Shown here: in pieces, positions 7,617-15,816 of the stretch
How positions within the stretch are numbered: position 1 is the first letter of the stretch
Layout: every line of letters starts with the position of its first letter
Source of the DNA: Sphingomonas bacterium
GTDB taxonomy: Bacteria; Pseudomonadota; Alphaproteobacteria; Sphingomonadales; Sphingomonadaceae
Reading direction: 5' to 3'
NCBI GenBank assembly: GCA_030149245.1
Contig: JASBRX010000010.1
Coordinates: 62,001 to 126,000 of the forward strand
Length of the DNA: 64,000 nt
The notes under the pieces: generated by a model
What the model was told of the DNA's origin: nothing
Seen by the model: only the letters and a program-made list of their open reading frames with translations
Databases searched by the model: none
Translations under genes and position numbers: made by a program

Positions 7617-9082
7617 TCGCGCCCGGCCCGCATCGCTGCGAGCTTCTCGCGGATCGCCGCCTGCTTCTCCGCCGACACGTCGAACCGTCCGACCAGCCAC
7701 GCCATCGCCGCGCCCGCGACCACGATCAGCACGGTGACGAACCAGGCGAGCGCACGCACCTTGTACTGCGGCATCTGATCGACCGGCAGCCCGGCGGGAA
7801 AGTCGATGATGCCGAGAAACGACCCGGCGAACAGCGCGACCAGCCCGCTGCCGACCTGAAGCCCGATGAACATGCAGCTCGCGACCAGCCCCTGTTGCGG
7901 CTTGCCGGTATTCGCCTCATGCTCGTCGCCAATGTCATAGGTGACGGTGTTGAACGGTACGACATAGAGGCCGTAGGCGACCCCGCCGAGCACGCGGAAG
8001 GCGAACACGAACGCGCCAATCGCGGCGGTGGCGGGCGGGGGTGACAGGCCGAGCAGCGGCAGCAGCACCGCCCCTGCCTGTACCACGAAGAACACGGCAA
8101 GGCCGGAGATCATCGCCGTGCGCGTGCCGACCAGCTTCATCCATGCGGGCGCGAGGAACATCGCGACGAGCGAACCGATCACCCCGGCGATCAGCAGGCG
8201 CGGCGTCCAGCTGCCATCGAGCTGCCAGAAATAGGTGGCGAGGTGGAGCGTCAGCTGGTTCACCACCGAATTGGTGAACAATACCAGCAGGGCGACCAGC
8301 AGCAACAGCCCGACATTCGGCGTGGTGCGGATCGCCGCGACCAGCCGCCGGAACAGCTGGGGCAAGGTCTCGGGCGCCTCGCTCGCCAGCCCTTGATCGA
8401 GCGCCTCGACCGCCCGCATTCGCGCGCGGGTGCCGAGCAGACCGATCACCATCAGCGCCGCGCCGCACACTGCAATGAACAGCCCGAAATCGGGATAGGG
8501 CGCAGGATTGAGCTGCGGCTTGCTGTACCCGCCGCCGGGCACGAAGAACCAGGCGAAGGCGACATAGGGAACGGTCAGGATCGCCAGCTGATTGCCCATG
8601 TTGCGCATCACCGCGACGATGTTGCGCTCGCCCGTTTCGCGGGTCAGCTCGCCGCCCATCGCATAGGCCGGCACGGTCCAGAACGAGATGCCGACCCGCG
8701 CGAGCAGCCCGAAGCCGAGCAGCCAAGCAAAGATCTGCCATTGCTCCAGCCCGGCGGGCACGCGGAACACCATTGCGATCCCGACCGCGAACGGCACCAC
8801 TGCGGCGGCCATGAGCGTATGGCGACGCCCCAGCGGCGCACGATCCATCCGGTCCGACAGCGCCCCGATATAGGGGTCGGCCACCGCATCGAAGACGAGG
8901 ATGATCGCGAGCGCCGCGCCCAGCAACATGCCGTCGAGCCCGACAACCTGCGCATAGAAGAACAGCACGAACGCGTCCCATGCGAAGCTCTTGATCAGCT
9001 CCGGCATCGCGCACGCCATGAAGGCGAAGCGGGTCGGCCAGCCGAGCGGTGGCAAGGTCCCTGCGCGCTCGGCCACCGCCAT
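7613..9082 (-). CDS. GPH-family (MFS) sugar:cation symporter
   Basis: A 489-residue membrane protein with about 12 helices and signatures of the glycoside-pentoside-hexuronide symporters: FDAVADPYIGALSDRMDRAPLGRRH near residues 65-88 and FRVLGGVAYGLYVVPFNTVTYDIGDEHEANTGK in the C-terminal half. The family imports glycosides or uronides with H+ or Na+. It is the last gene of the six-gene operon that begins at 15162, and its ATG overlaps the stop of the upstream isomerase (TGATG at 9082). It would carry the glycoside or the keto-sugar across the inner membrane. Confidence 0.85.
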   Translation of the reverse strand: MAVAERAGTLPPLGWPTRFAFMACAMPELIKSFAWDAFVLFFYAQVVGLDGMLLGAALAIILVFDAVADPYIGALSDRMDRAPLGRRHTLMAAAVVPFAVGIAMVFRVPAGLEQWQIFAWLLGFGLLARVGISFWTVPAYAMGGELTRETGERNIVAVMRNMGNQLAILTVPYVAFAWFFVPGGGYSKPQLNPAPYPDFGLFIAVCGAALMVIGLLGTRARMRAVEALDQGLASEAPETLPQLFRRLVAAIRTTPNVGLLLLVALLVLFTNSVVNQLTLHLATYFWQLDGSWTPRLLIAGVIGSLVAMFLAPAWMKLVGTRTAMISGLAVFFVVQAGAVLLPLLGLSPPPATAAIGAFVFAFRVLGGVAYGLYVVPFNTVTYDIGDEHEANTGKPQQGLVASCMFIGLQVGSGLVALFAGSFLGIIDFPAGLPVDQMPQYKVRALAWFVTVLIVVAGAAMAWLVGRFDVSAEKQAAIREKLAAMRAGRD

Positions 9083-10137
9083 CAGCTGATCCCCATGATG
9101 CGTTTGTTCAAGTCGCGATCGGCCCCGCCCGCCGCGAAATCGTCGAACGCGTGTTCAGTGACGCGAATGATGTGGCGGTCGATGAACGGCGCGCCTTCGG
9201 CCGCGCCCTGTTCGGGGTGCTTGAGCGCGCATTCCCATTCGAGCACGGCCCAGCCATCGAAATCATTCGCCGCCATCTTGGAAAAGATCGCGCCGAAATC
9301 GACCTGCCCGTCGCCGAGCGAACGGAACCGGCCGGGCCGATCGACCCAGCTCTGATAGCCGCCATAGACCCCGCTCCGCCCGTTCGGACGGAACTCGGCG
9401 TCCTTGACGTGGAAGCATTTGATGCGGTCGTGGTAGATGTCGATGAACGCCAGATAGTCGAGCTGCTGCAGCACGAAATGGCTGGGGTCGTAGAGGATGT
9501 TGGCGCGCGGATGGTTGCCGACGCGATCGAGGAACATCTCGAACGTCACCCCGTCGTGCAAATCCTCGCCCGGATGGATCTCGTAGCCGATATCGACGCC
9601 TTCCTGGTCGAAATGGTCGAGGATCGGGCGCCAACGCCGCGCCAGTTCGTCGAACGCATCCTCGACCATGCCCGCCGGACGCTGCGGCCAAGGGTACATA
9701 TAGGGCCAGGCGAGCGCACCGGAGAAGCTGGCATGCGCGGTGAGGCCCAAGCGGCGGCTAGCGGTCGCGGCCTTCTTGACCTGATCCACCGCCCATTCTT
9801 GCCGCGCCGCCGGGTTGCCGCGCACATGCTCGGCCGCGAAGCCGTCGAACTGCGCGTCATAGGCGGGGTGAACCGCGACCAGCTGCCCTTGAAGATGCGT
9901 CGACAGTTCGGTGATGGCGAGGCCGTGCGACGCGGCGATGCCCGCCACTTCGTCGCAATAGTCCTGGCTCTCCGCCGCGCGGTCGAGGTCGAACAGGCGC
10001 TTGTCCCAGCTCGGAAGCTGGATGCCCTTGTAGCCCAGCGCGGCGACCCAGGCCGCGATGCTGTCGAGCGAGTTGTACGGTGTGGCGTCGCCGGCGAATT
10101 GGGCGAGGAAGATGCCCGGTCCTTTGATGGTCTTCAC
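9082..10137 (-). CDS. TIM-barrel sugar phosphate isomerase/epimerase family protein
   Basis: A 351-residue xylose isomerase-like TIM barrel. Putative metal ligands are visible in IGYEIHPGED, ILYDPSHFVLQQ, IKCFHVKDAEF and AVLEWECAL (Glu-Asp-His-Glu pattern). The start is the GTG at 10137, because AGGAGAG lies six bases upstream; a TTG at 10152 would extend it by five codons. It begins 11 bp after the stop of the Gfo/Idh gene and overlaps the symporter gene by one base. Such proteins isomerise sugars, and in 3-keto-glycoside pathways related barrels act on keto-sugars or keto-glycosides. The precise reaction is unknown. Confidence 0.8.
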   Translation of the reverse strand: MKTIKGPGIFLAQFAGDATPYNSLDSIAAWVAALGYKGIQLPSWDKRLFDLDRAAESQDYCDEVAGIAASHGLAITELSTHLQGQLVAVHPAYDAQFDGFAAEHVRGNPAARQEWAVDQVKKAATASRRLGLTAHASFSGALAWPYMYPWPQRPAGMVEDAFDELARRWRPILDHFDQEGVDIGYEIHPGEDLHDGVTFEMFLDRVGNHPRANILYDPSHFVLQQLDYLAFIDIYHDRIKCFHVKDAEFRPNGRSGVYGGYQSWVDRPGRFRSLGDGQVDFGAIFSKMAANDFDGWAVLEWECALKHPEQGAAEGAPFIDRHIIRVTEHAFDDFAAGGADRDLNKRIMGIS

Positions 10138-10148
10138 GTCCGCTCTCC

Positions 10149-11261
10149 TCAAATTGTCAGATCGACCCAGCCCGCCTCGTCGCGGCTCGCGGTCACTGCG
10201 GTGTCGATAAACGCCATGCCGCGCAGCCCTTCAGCCGCGTCGGGCAGCAGCGGCGCGGCCTCGCCGCGCAACTGCGCCGCGAAGTCGCGATAGAGGTTGG
10301 CGAAGGCCTCGAGATATCCCTCGGGATGCCCGCCCGGGGTGCGGCTGCGCGCGCGGGCATCGGAGCCAAGCGAGGTGTCACCCGCGCGGACGATCTCGGT
10401 GCGTCCGTCGATTTGGTGGAGCGTCAGCGCGTTGGGCGTCTCCTGCCGCCACACCAGCCCGCCCTTGTCGCCATAGACGCGGATGCGCAGCCCGTTGAGC
10501 TCACCCACCTCGATCTGCGACGCGAGCAGCACGCCGCGGGCGCCATTGTCGAAACGCAACAGGATCGAACAGTCATCGTCCAGTGCACGTCCCGGCACCA
10601 CTGCCGCCAGATCGGCGAGCAGCCGCGTGACGCGCAGGCCGGTAACAAACTCGGCGAGCTGAAAGGCGTGGACGCCGATATCGCCGATGCATCCGCCCGC
10701 ACCCGACCGCGCCGGGTCGACGCGCCATTCGGCCTGTTTCCCCTCGGCGGGACCGGCGAGCCAGCCCTGCGGATATTCGACCACGACCTTGCGCACGGTA
10801 CCGATCGCCCCCGCCGCGACGCGCGCCCGCGCCTCCCGCACCAAAGGATAGCCCGAATAGGTATAGGTCAGCGCGTAGGGCCGCCCCGCCCGAGCGACGA
10901 GATCGGCGAGCTCGCGTGCTTCGGCGAGCGAAGCGGTCATCGGCTTGTCGCTCATTACCGCCACCCCGGCGGCGAGCGCCGCGCGCGCGGCGGGCAGATG
11001 GTGATGGTTGGGGCTCACGATCGACACGAAATCGATCCCGTCCGCGCGCGCGGCTTCGGCGGCGAACATCGTGGCGAGATCGGGATAAGCGCGTTCAGGA
11101 TCAATGCGGTAGTCGGTCGCCGCCGCGCGCGAGCGACCGGGATCGCTGCTGAACACGCCCGCGACCAGTTCGATCTCGCGGTCCAGCTCGGCCGCGATGC
11201 GGTGGATCGGGCCGATGAACGCGCCCGGTCCGCCGCCGATCATCCCCATCCTCAGCCGCAT
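10149..11261 (-). CDS. Gfo/Idh/MocA-family NAD(P)-dependent oxidoreductase
   Basis: A 370-residue two-domain oxidoreductase. The N-terminal Rossmann motif (MGMIGGGPGAFIG) begins at residue 5, and SDKPM replaces the family's usual EKP motif near residue 107. The C-terminal domain contains GGCIGDIGVHAFQLAEFV, the typical catalytic Asp/His region. The family oxidises or reduces sugar hydroxyls; close functional relatives include inositol dehydrogenases and the 3-oxidising enzyme of puerarin catabolism (DgpA type). Here it could oxidise the glycoside at C3 in the cytosol or reduce 3-keto-glucose after cleavage. It starts 13 bp after the GH3 gene ends. Confidence 0.85.
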   Translation of the reverse strand: MRLRMGMIGGGPGAFIGPIHRIAAELDREIELVAGVFSSDPGRSRAAATDYRIDPERAYPDLATMFAAEAARADGIDFVSIVSPNHHHLPAARAALAAGVAVMSDKPMTASLAEARELADLVARAGRPYALTYTYSGYPLVREARARVAAGAIGTVRKVVVEYPQGWLAGPAEGKQAEWRVDPARSGAGGCIGDIGVHAFQLAEFVTGLRVTRLLADLAAVVPGRALDDDCSILLRFDNGARGVLLASQIEVGELNGLRIRVYGDKGGLVWRQETPNALTLHQIDGRTEIVRAGDTSLGSDARARSRTPGGHPEGYLEAFANLYRDFAAQLRGEAAPLLPDAAEGLRGMAFIDTAVTASRDEAGWVDLTI

Positions 11262-11274
11262 AAGTCCTCCCCCG

Positions 11275-13665
11275 TCACAGACCGTGATCGGCCAATGATG
11301 CGACGTCCACCGTCAGCGCCAACCCGGCGTCTTCGGCTGTCCGCGCAACGCGAACTGCGACCGTGTCGCCGATATCGGCCCATCCGCCCTCGCCCCAGCG
11401 CTGGAACCGACGCCGGACCAGCGGAATGCGCACGCGTTGCGCCTCACCCGGTTGCAGCATGACCTTCGCAAAGCCGACCAGCGCAGCCTCGGGCGTATCG
11501 CGATAGAGCTGGACCACATCGCTCCCGGCGCGTTCGGCGATGTTGCGCACGGTGACAACAATTGCGCCATCCTCGACCGCTGCATCGCTCCAATCGAACC
11601 GGGCATAGCCCATGCCTGCACCCAGCGTGTGCCGTGCGCGCAGCCCCGCTGCGATGATGCCGCGATGACCAAAGCGGACCCCGTCGCGATACGGCAATTG
11701 CCCATCGGCATCGGGCTTCAGTCCATAGCCGGGATAGTCGCCCTCATCGCGCGCGATAACGACCGGCATCCGCCCGCCCGGCTCGCGATCGCCGGCGAGC
11801 ACCTGCGCGATCGCCGCAGCAAAACCTTCGCCCGGATACCAGGCGCTGATCAGCGCGGCGGCGCGATCCTCCCATGCGGTGTCGAAGGCATGGCCGACAT
11901 TGGCGACGATCACCGTGCGCGGATTGGCCGCGGTCACCCGCTCGATCAGCTCGATCTGGTCGGCGGCAAGCTTGGTATCGGGCCGGTCCTTGCTCTCGAC
12001 GCTGGAGTCCGACGTTTCGCCGACCATCAGCACCACCGCATCGGCGCGCCGCGCGGCGGCTTCGGCGGCGGCGAGCAGTTCCTCGCGACTGCCGGGTGCG
12101 CGGATGCCGTACCACAGGCCGTGGACGCGCGCGGGGTCGAAGCTGAACTCGACGACCACCTCGACCGGCTTGCCCGCGGTCAGCGCGCGTTCGGCAACTG
12201 CGGAATCCCCGGCCTTGAGCACGCCCATCACGTCACCCGGCGGGCACTCGGTTGTCGCAACAATCTCTTCCCCATCGACCCGCATGCGCGACACACCGGT
12301 GGCGCCGAGATGGAAGCGGTGGAGGCCGTCGCGGGTCGGCATGAACACGCCGCTCGCCCGGATCGATCCGCCGACAGCGAAGCGCGCCTGCTCATGCACG
12401 CCGACGAACCACACCAGCGAATTGGTATCGCGCGTCTCGCGCGACAGCGGCGTGCCGCTGCAATCACGGCTTTCGAAATACTCGACGGTCATGCCGCGCG
12501 TCGCGCCATCGCCCAGATCGCGCGCGGGGCGGACCGGCATGCCGGGAAGGCGCGGGGCAGGATCGACACCCGGCTCGAACAGGATCTCGCACGCGCCGTC
12601 AAAGCGCTTGCGGATGGCATCGACCGGCGAGGCCAGATCGGGCGAGACCGAAATCTTGGCGAAGGTGCCACCCTGGAAGCAGGGCGCCGCAGCATTGGGG
12701 CCGATCACGGCGAGGGTTCCAATTGCTTCCGGTGAGAGCGGGAGCAGATCGCCTTGATTCCGCAACAGCACAAAGCCTGCCGCCGCCGCTTCGACCAGCA
12801 GTGCATCGATATCGTCGGCGCTCAGCGGCGATTGTTTCTGGCCGGTCGCGCGGCGCGCAAGACCCGCGACCCGTGCCGCCGCATCGTCGATCCGCGCACG
12901 CGTAACCTGCCCCGAAGCGACCGCCGTCGCCGCCTTCTGCCCCAGGAACCGCGCCGGGCCCGGCATTTCGAGGTCGAGACCGGCATTGAGCGTCGGCTCG
13001 GTCGAGTGCGTGCCGAACCAGTCGCTCATGATCGCGCCGCGATAGCCCCACTCGCCCTTGACCACGGTCGTCAGCACATGATGCTGCTCGGCGCAGTGCA
13101 GCCCGTTCACGCGGTTATAGGCGGCGAGCATCCCCGCGCACCCGGCCTCCGCCGCGAATTCGAACGGCAGCAGGTACACTTCGCGCAAGGTCCGCTCGTC
13201 CACGCGGACATCGACGGTATCGCGGTCGGTCTCGCTGTCGTTGCAGACGAGGTGCTTGGCGACCGACGCGGTGCCAGTCGATTGCAGTCCCGCGATCCAG
13301 CTGGCGCCGAGAATGCCGGCGAGCAGCGGGTCTTCGGAGAAATATTCGAACGCGCGCCCGGCGAGCGGACTGCGCGCGAGATTGATGTTGGGGGCGAGCA
13401 CCGCATCGACGCCGCGGCCGACCGCTTCCTGCCCGACCAGTGTCCCGATGCGCCGCGTCAGATCGACGTCCCAGCTCGCTCCCAGCACGGTCGCACAGGG
13501 CGACAGGCGCGCAATGTCGCGCTCGTCCACCTTGCCGCTGGCGATGCCCATCGGGCCGTCGCTCATAGTGAAGCTGGGAATCCCCGCCTGGGGGATCGCC
13601 ACCGACGACCACATGGCCCCGCCCGCAGTCAGCGAAGCGGCCTGATCGAGAGTCAAATCTGTCAT
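11275..13665 (-). CDS. Glycoside hydrolase family 3 beta-glucosidase with PA14 domain
   Basis: A 796-residue enzyme. The GH3 N-terminal barrel includes KHLVCND near residue 137 and the nucleophile region GAIMSDWFGTHS with Asp215. A PA14-like insertion (MTVEYFESRDCSGTP to IRASGVFMPTRDGLHRFHLG) lies at about residues 390-500, followed by the GH3 C-terminal alpha/beta domain and a fibronectin III-like end (VTVRNIAERAGSDVVQLY). This is the layout of bacterial PA14-containing beta-glucosidases. No signal peptide is visible, so it probably acts in the cytosol on imported glycosides. The ATG at 13665 is chosen; an in-frame GTG at 13698 is possible. It belongs to the six-gene operon. Confidence 0.9.
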   Translation of the reverse strand: MTDLTLDQAASLTAGGAMWSSVAIPQAGIPSFTMSDGPMGIASGKVDERDIARLSPCATVLGASWDVDLTRRIGTLVGQEAVGRGVDAVLAPNINLARSPLAGRAFEYFSEDPLLAGILGASWIAGLQSTGTASVAKHLVCNDSETDRDTVDVRVDERTLREVYLLPFEFAAEAGCAGMLAAYNRVNGLHCAEQHHVLTTVVKGEWGYRGAIMSDWFGTHSTEPTLNAGLDLEMPGPARFLGQKAATAVASGQVTRARIDDAAARVAGLARRATGQKQSPLSADDIDALLVEAAAAGFVLLRNQGDLLPLSPEAIGTLAVIGPNAAAPCFQGGTFAKISVSPDLASPVDAIRKRFDGACEILFEPGVDPAPRLPGMPVRPARDLGDGATRGMTVEYFESRDCSGTPLSRETRDTNSLVWFVGVHEQARFAVGGSIRASGVFMPTRDGLHRFHLGATGVSRMRVDGEEIVATTECPPGDVMGVLKAGDSAVAERALTAGKPVEVVVEFSFDPARVHGLWYGIRAPGSREELLAAAEAAARRADAVVLMVGETSDSSVESKDRPDTKLAADQIELIERVTAANPRTVIVANVGHAFDTAWEDRAAALISAWYPGEGFAAAIAQVLAGDREPGGRMPVVIARDEGDYPGYGLKPDADGQLPYRDGVRFGHRGIIAAGLRARHTLGAGMGYARFDWSDAAVEDGAIVVTVRNIAERAGSDVVQLYRDTPEAALVGFAKVMLQPGEAQRVRIPLVRRRFQRWGEGGWADIGDTVAVRVARTAEDAGLALTVDVASLADHGL

Positions 13666-13743
13666 GAATGCAATCCGTTGCGCCGTGCGCAGAGGCACGG
13701 CAGGCAGGCGGCGGGGCGCGATGCCGCCACCGCCCGTATGGGG

Positions 13744-14136
13744 TCAGGCGGCAAGCGCCAGTTCCTTGGCGTCCTTGGTCGTCGGGACGAACGGCAGGTA
13801 CGACACCCGCATCCGCACCGCGAACTCGATCCGGTGCTTGCCTGGCGCAAGCCCGCCCGGCTTCAGCGCGATGATCCGCGCCTTCTCACCGAAATTCCAG
13901 CGATCGTCATAGACGGTTTCCATCTCGTCCAGCGTGTAGGTCTTGCCGCGCACGCTGAAGCGCACATCCTCACGCGCGATCTGCTCGCCATCCACGCTGA
14001 CCTGGATATCCTCGATCATCGACAGGCCGAGGCCGCGATAATAGGGCAGCCGGCCGAGAAAGGCGAAGCCAACCGCAGCGCCGTCTTCGATCACATTCTC
14101 GAAGACATCGGTGCAGATCATCTTGTTGTCCATCAT
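13744..14136 (-). CDS. DUF6379 protein, candidate C-glycoside deglycosidase beta subunit
   Basis: A 130-residue all-beta-looking protein (VGFAFLGRLPYYRGLGLSMI, VSVDGEQIAREDVRFSVRGK, HRIEFAVRMRVSYLPF). Its size and segment pattern match DUF6379, the beta subunit of the C-glycoside deglycosidases (CarB/CarC, DgpB/DgpC and Dfg types) as I know them. These enzymes are alpha-beta complexes that cleave 3-oxo-C-glycosides by beta-elimination. The gene starts 15 bp after the TIM-barrel gene, its expected partner, which supports the call. I recognise the family from memory; no alignment was run. The product is cytosolic. Confidence 0.75.
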   Translation of the reverse strand: MMDNKMICTDVFENVIEDGAAVGFAFLGRLPYYRGLGLSMIEDIQVSVDGEQIAREDVRFSVRGKTYTLDEMETVYDDRWNFGEKARIIALKPGGLAPGKHRIEFAVRMRVSYLPFVPTTKDAKELALAA

Positions 14137-14151
14137 GGTGCCGATCCTCTC

Positions 14152-15162
14152 TTATGCAGCGACCAGAGCGGCCGGGACCGGCTCACCGATAAGCTGCGCA
14201 AGCATCACCTGCTGGCGGCGGACCTGCTCGACGCTGTCGGGCTCCTCCGCGTCCTCGATCCAGCGATTCCCCTCATATTCCGAGCAGATATAGCCGTCAT
14301 ACCCGCCCTGCTTGAGCACCTTGACGATCTCGTCATAGGGGATCGAGGGTTCGACATAATCCGCGGTCATTTCATAGAATTTGCCGTGGATATTGTGGAT
14401 GCGGTGCATGTAATCGAGCATCCGCTTCGGCTCGAACGCGGCATTGTGGCGCAGCGTTTCGGCCATCGCGATCGCCGGTCCGACCCCGCCCATCTGCTGG
14501 ACGTTCAGGATTACATATTCGCTGAGGACGCGGTCCTCATATGCCTTTTCGACATAATCGGCGATGTGCTGCGGCACGCCGACGCGCAGGAACTTTTCCT
14601 TCCATACGGGCGGGAATTTGAACAGGAACATGCCCATGTCGGGCAGGAAGCCGAGCGCGTCTGAGCCCGACTTCTCAAAGGCCTCGGCGTGGCGGATGAT
14701 CCAGGGATGGTCGAAGTGCAGCGGCGCGTGCACCTCGATCAGGATCTTGATGCCCTGTTCCTCGGCATAGGGGGCGGCGGCGACCAGCACTTCCGGTGCG
14801 ATCGACACCAGCGCGCGGATGTACTTCATGCCCAGCCGGGCGCCGAAATCGATATCCTTGCGCACGCTCGCGACCTGCTCGTCGAACGGCATTTCGCGGC
14901 CCTTGTAGCGCTTATAGTCGAGCATGAAGTCATGACTGACTGGCACGCAGTCGTACTTGGCAATCAGCTGGTGCCAGTTGTCGATCGCGGCATCCTCGAC
15001 CCCCACTTCGGGCCAGCCCCAGAACGTCTGTTCGCCGATGATCTCGATCCCGTGTGCGCCGAATTCGGCGCTGGTCCGGATACAATCCTCCAGGGTCATT
15101 TTGCCCTGAAACGTTTCGTTCTGATAGCTGTAGAGGCTTACGCCCCGCTTGATCGTACCCAT
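14152..15162 (-). CDS. TIM-barrel protein, candidate C-glycoside deglycosidase alpha subunit
   Basis: A 336-residue xylose isomerase-like barrel. Likely metal ligands are Glu143 and His145 (LIEVHAPLHF), Asp175 (FLPDMGMF), His256 or His259 (MHRIHNIHGKF) and Glu295 or Glu297 (YICSEYEGNRW), consistent with the Mn-binding site of C-glycoside deglycosidase alpha subunits and other sugar isomerases. The ATG at 15162 has GAGAGGG upstream; the longer open frame upstream is arginine-rich leader sequence. It heads the six-gene operon under operator candidate C and is followed 15 bp later by the DUF6379 gene. If correct, the pair eliminates the aglycone from a 3-oxo-glycoside. Plain sugar isomerase activity cannot be excluded. 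Confidence 0.75.
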   Translation of the reverse strand: MGTIKRGVSLYSYQNETFQGKMTLEDCIRTSAEFGAHGIEIIGEQTFWGWPEVGVEDAAIDNWHQLIAKYDCVPVSHDFMLDYKRYKGREMPFDEQVASVRKDIDFGARLGMKYIRALVSIAPEVLVAAAPYAEEQGIKILIEVHAPLHFDHPWIIRHAEAFEKSGSDALGFLPDMGMFLFKFPPVWKEKFLRVGVPQHIADYVEKAYEDRVLSEYVILNVQQMGGVGPAIAMAETLRHNAAFEPKRMLDYMHRIHNIHGKFYEMTADYVEPSIPYDEIVKVLKQGGYDGYICSEYEGNRWIEDAEEPDSVEQVRRQQVMLAQLIGEPVPAALVAA

Positions 15163-15242
15163 GGACCCTCTCGCTATTTTTGGCGCGCGCCGTGGCCGCT
15201 TCTGTCTCCGGCGAAGTGCTTGCATCCACCGGGCCTCCAAAT

Positions 15243-15258
15243 TAGAACATTCATTCTA
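15243..15258. promoter_or_regulatory. Operator candidate C of the TetR regulon
   Basis: TAGAACATTCATTCTA is a perfect TAGAA-N6-TTCTA palindrome with A/T-rich flanks. It lies between the head of the deglycosidase operon (start 15162, minus strand) and the DoxX-like gene (start 15307, plus strand). Confidence 0.6.
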
Positions 15259-15306
15259 TAAAGCGCTCGACGGGTCAAGTGCGAAAGTGTGAGGGGATCG
15301 ATCGGC

Positions 15307-15720
15307 ATGGCGTCCGGAGTTCGGATCATCGCGCGCATCGCAGCGCTGTTGCTCGCCGCTGCGTTCGGCTTTTTCGGCTATTTCAAGAGCTTTGCACCGC
15401 GTGCGGTGCTCGAGCAGCACCATGCCTGGACCACCGCCCTACCCGACTTGGCGGCGCGCGTGGTCGGGCTGAGCGAGCTGCTCGCGGCTGCGCTGCTGCT
15501 GATCTTCGGCGCGATCCTGCTCACGCGAAGGCGGGTCACTGCTGGTGTTGCGCTCTATGTCATCGCCAATCAGGGCTGCGCCGCATTCGTCCATATCGCG
15601 CGTGGAGAGACGGGCGCGCTGCCCCAGAACGCCATGCTGGCGGGGCTGGCACTGCTGATCATCCTCGCGTCGCGCACGCGCCGCGCCAAGCCAGAGGAGG
15701 CGATGGGACGACGGGTCTGA
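15307..15720 (+). CDS. DoxX-like small membrane protein
   Basis: A 137-residue protein with four hydrophobic helices and a DoxX-like pattern (FGFFGYFKSFAPRAVLEQHHAW, GLSELLAAALLLIFGAILL). The ATG at 15307 is about nine bases after AGGGGA; a GTG at 15289 would swallow that ribosome site. Family members are inner-membrane proteins of mostly unknown role, some linked to redox chemistry. It is divergent from the deglycosidase operon and shares operator candidate C, 48 bp upstream of this ATG, so it probably belongs to the same regulon. Confidence 0.7.
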   Translation: MASGVRIIARIAALLLAAAFGFFGYFKSFAPRAVLEQHHAWTTALPDLAARVVGLSELLAAALLLIFGAILLTRRRVTAGVALYVIANQGCAAFVHIARGETGALPQNAMLAGLALLIILASRTRRAKPEEAMGRRV

Positions 15721-15816
15721 ATCAGCCGTCGATCCCAGCCATGATGCCCCTTCCCGTGTTAAACGCCGCGCACGTGGCCCAGCCGCGCAAGCGCATCCGG
15801 CCGAGCCCACCGACGA

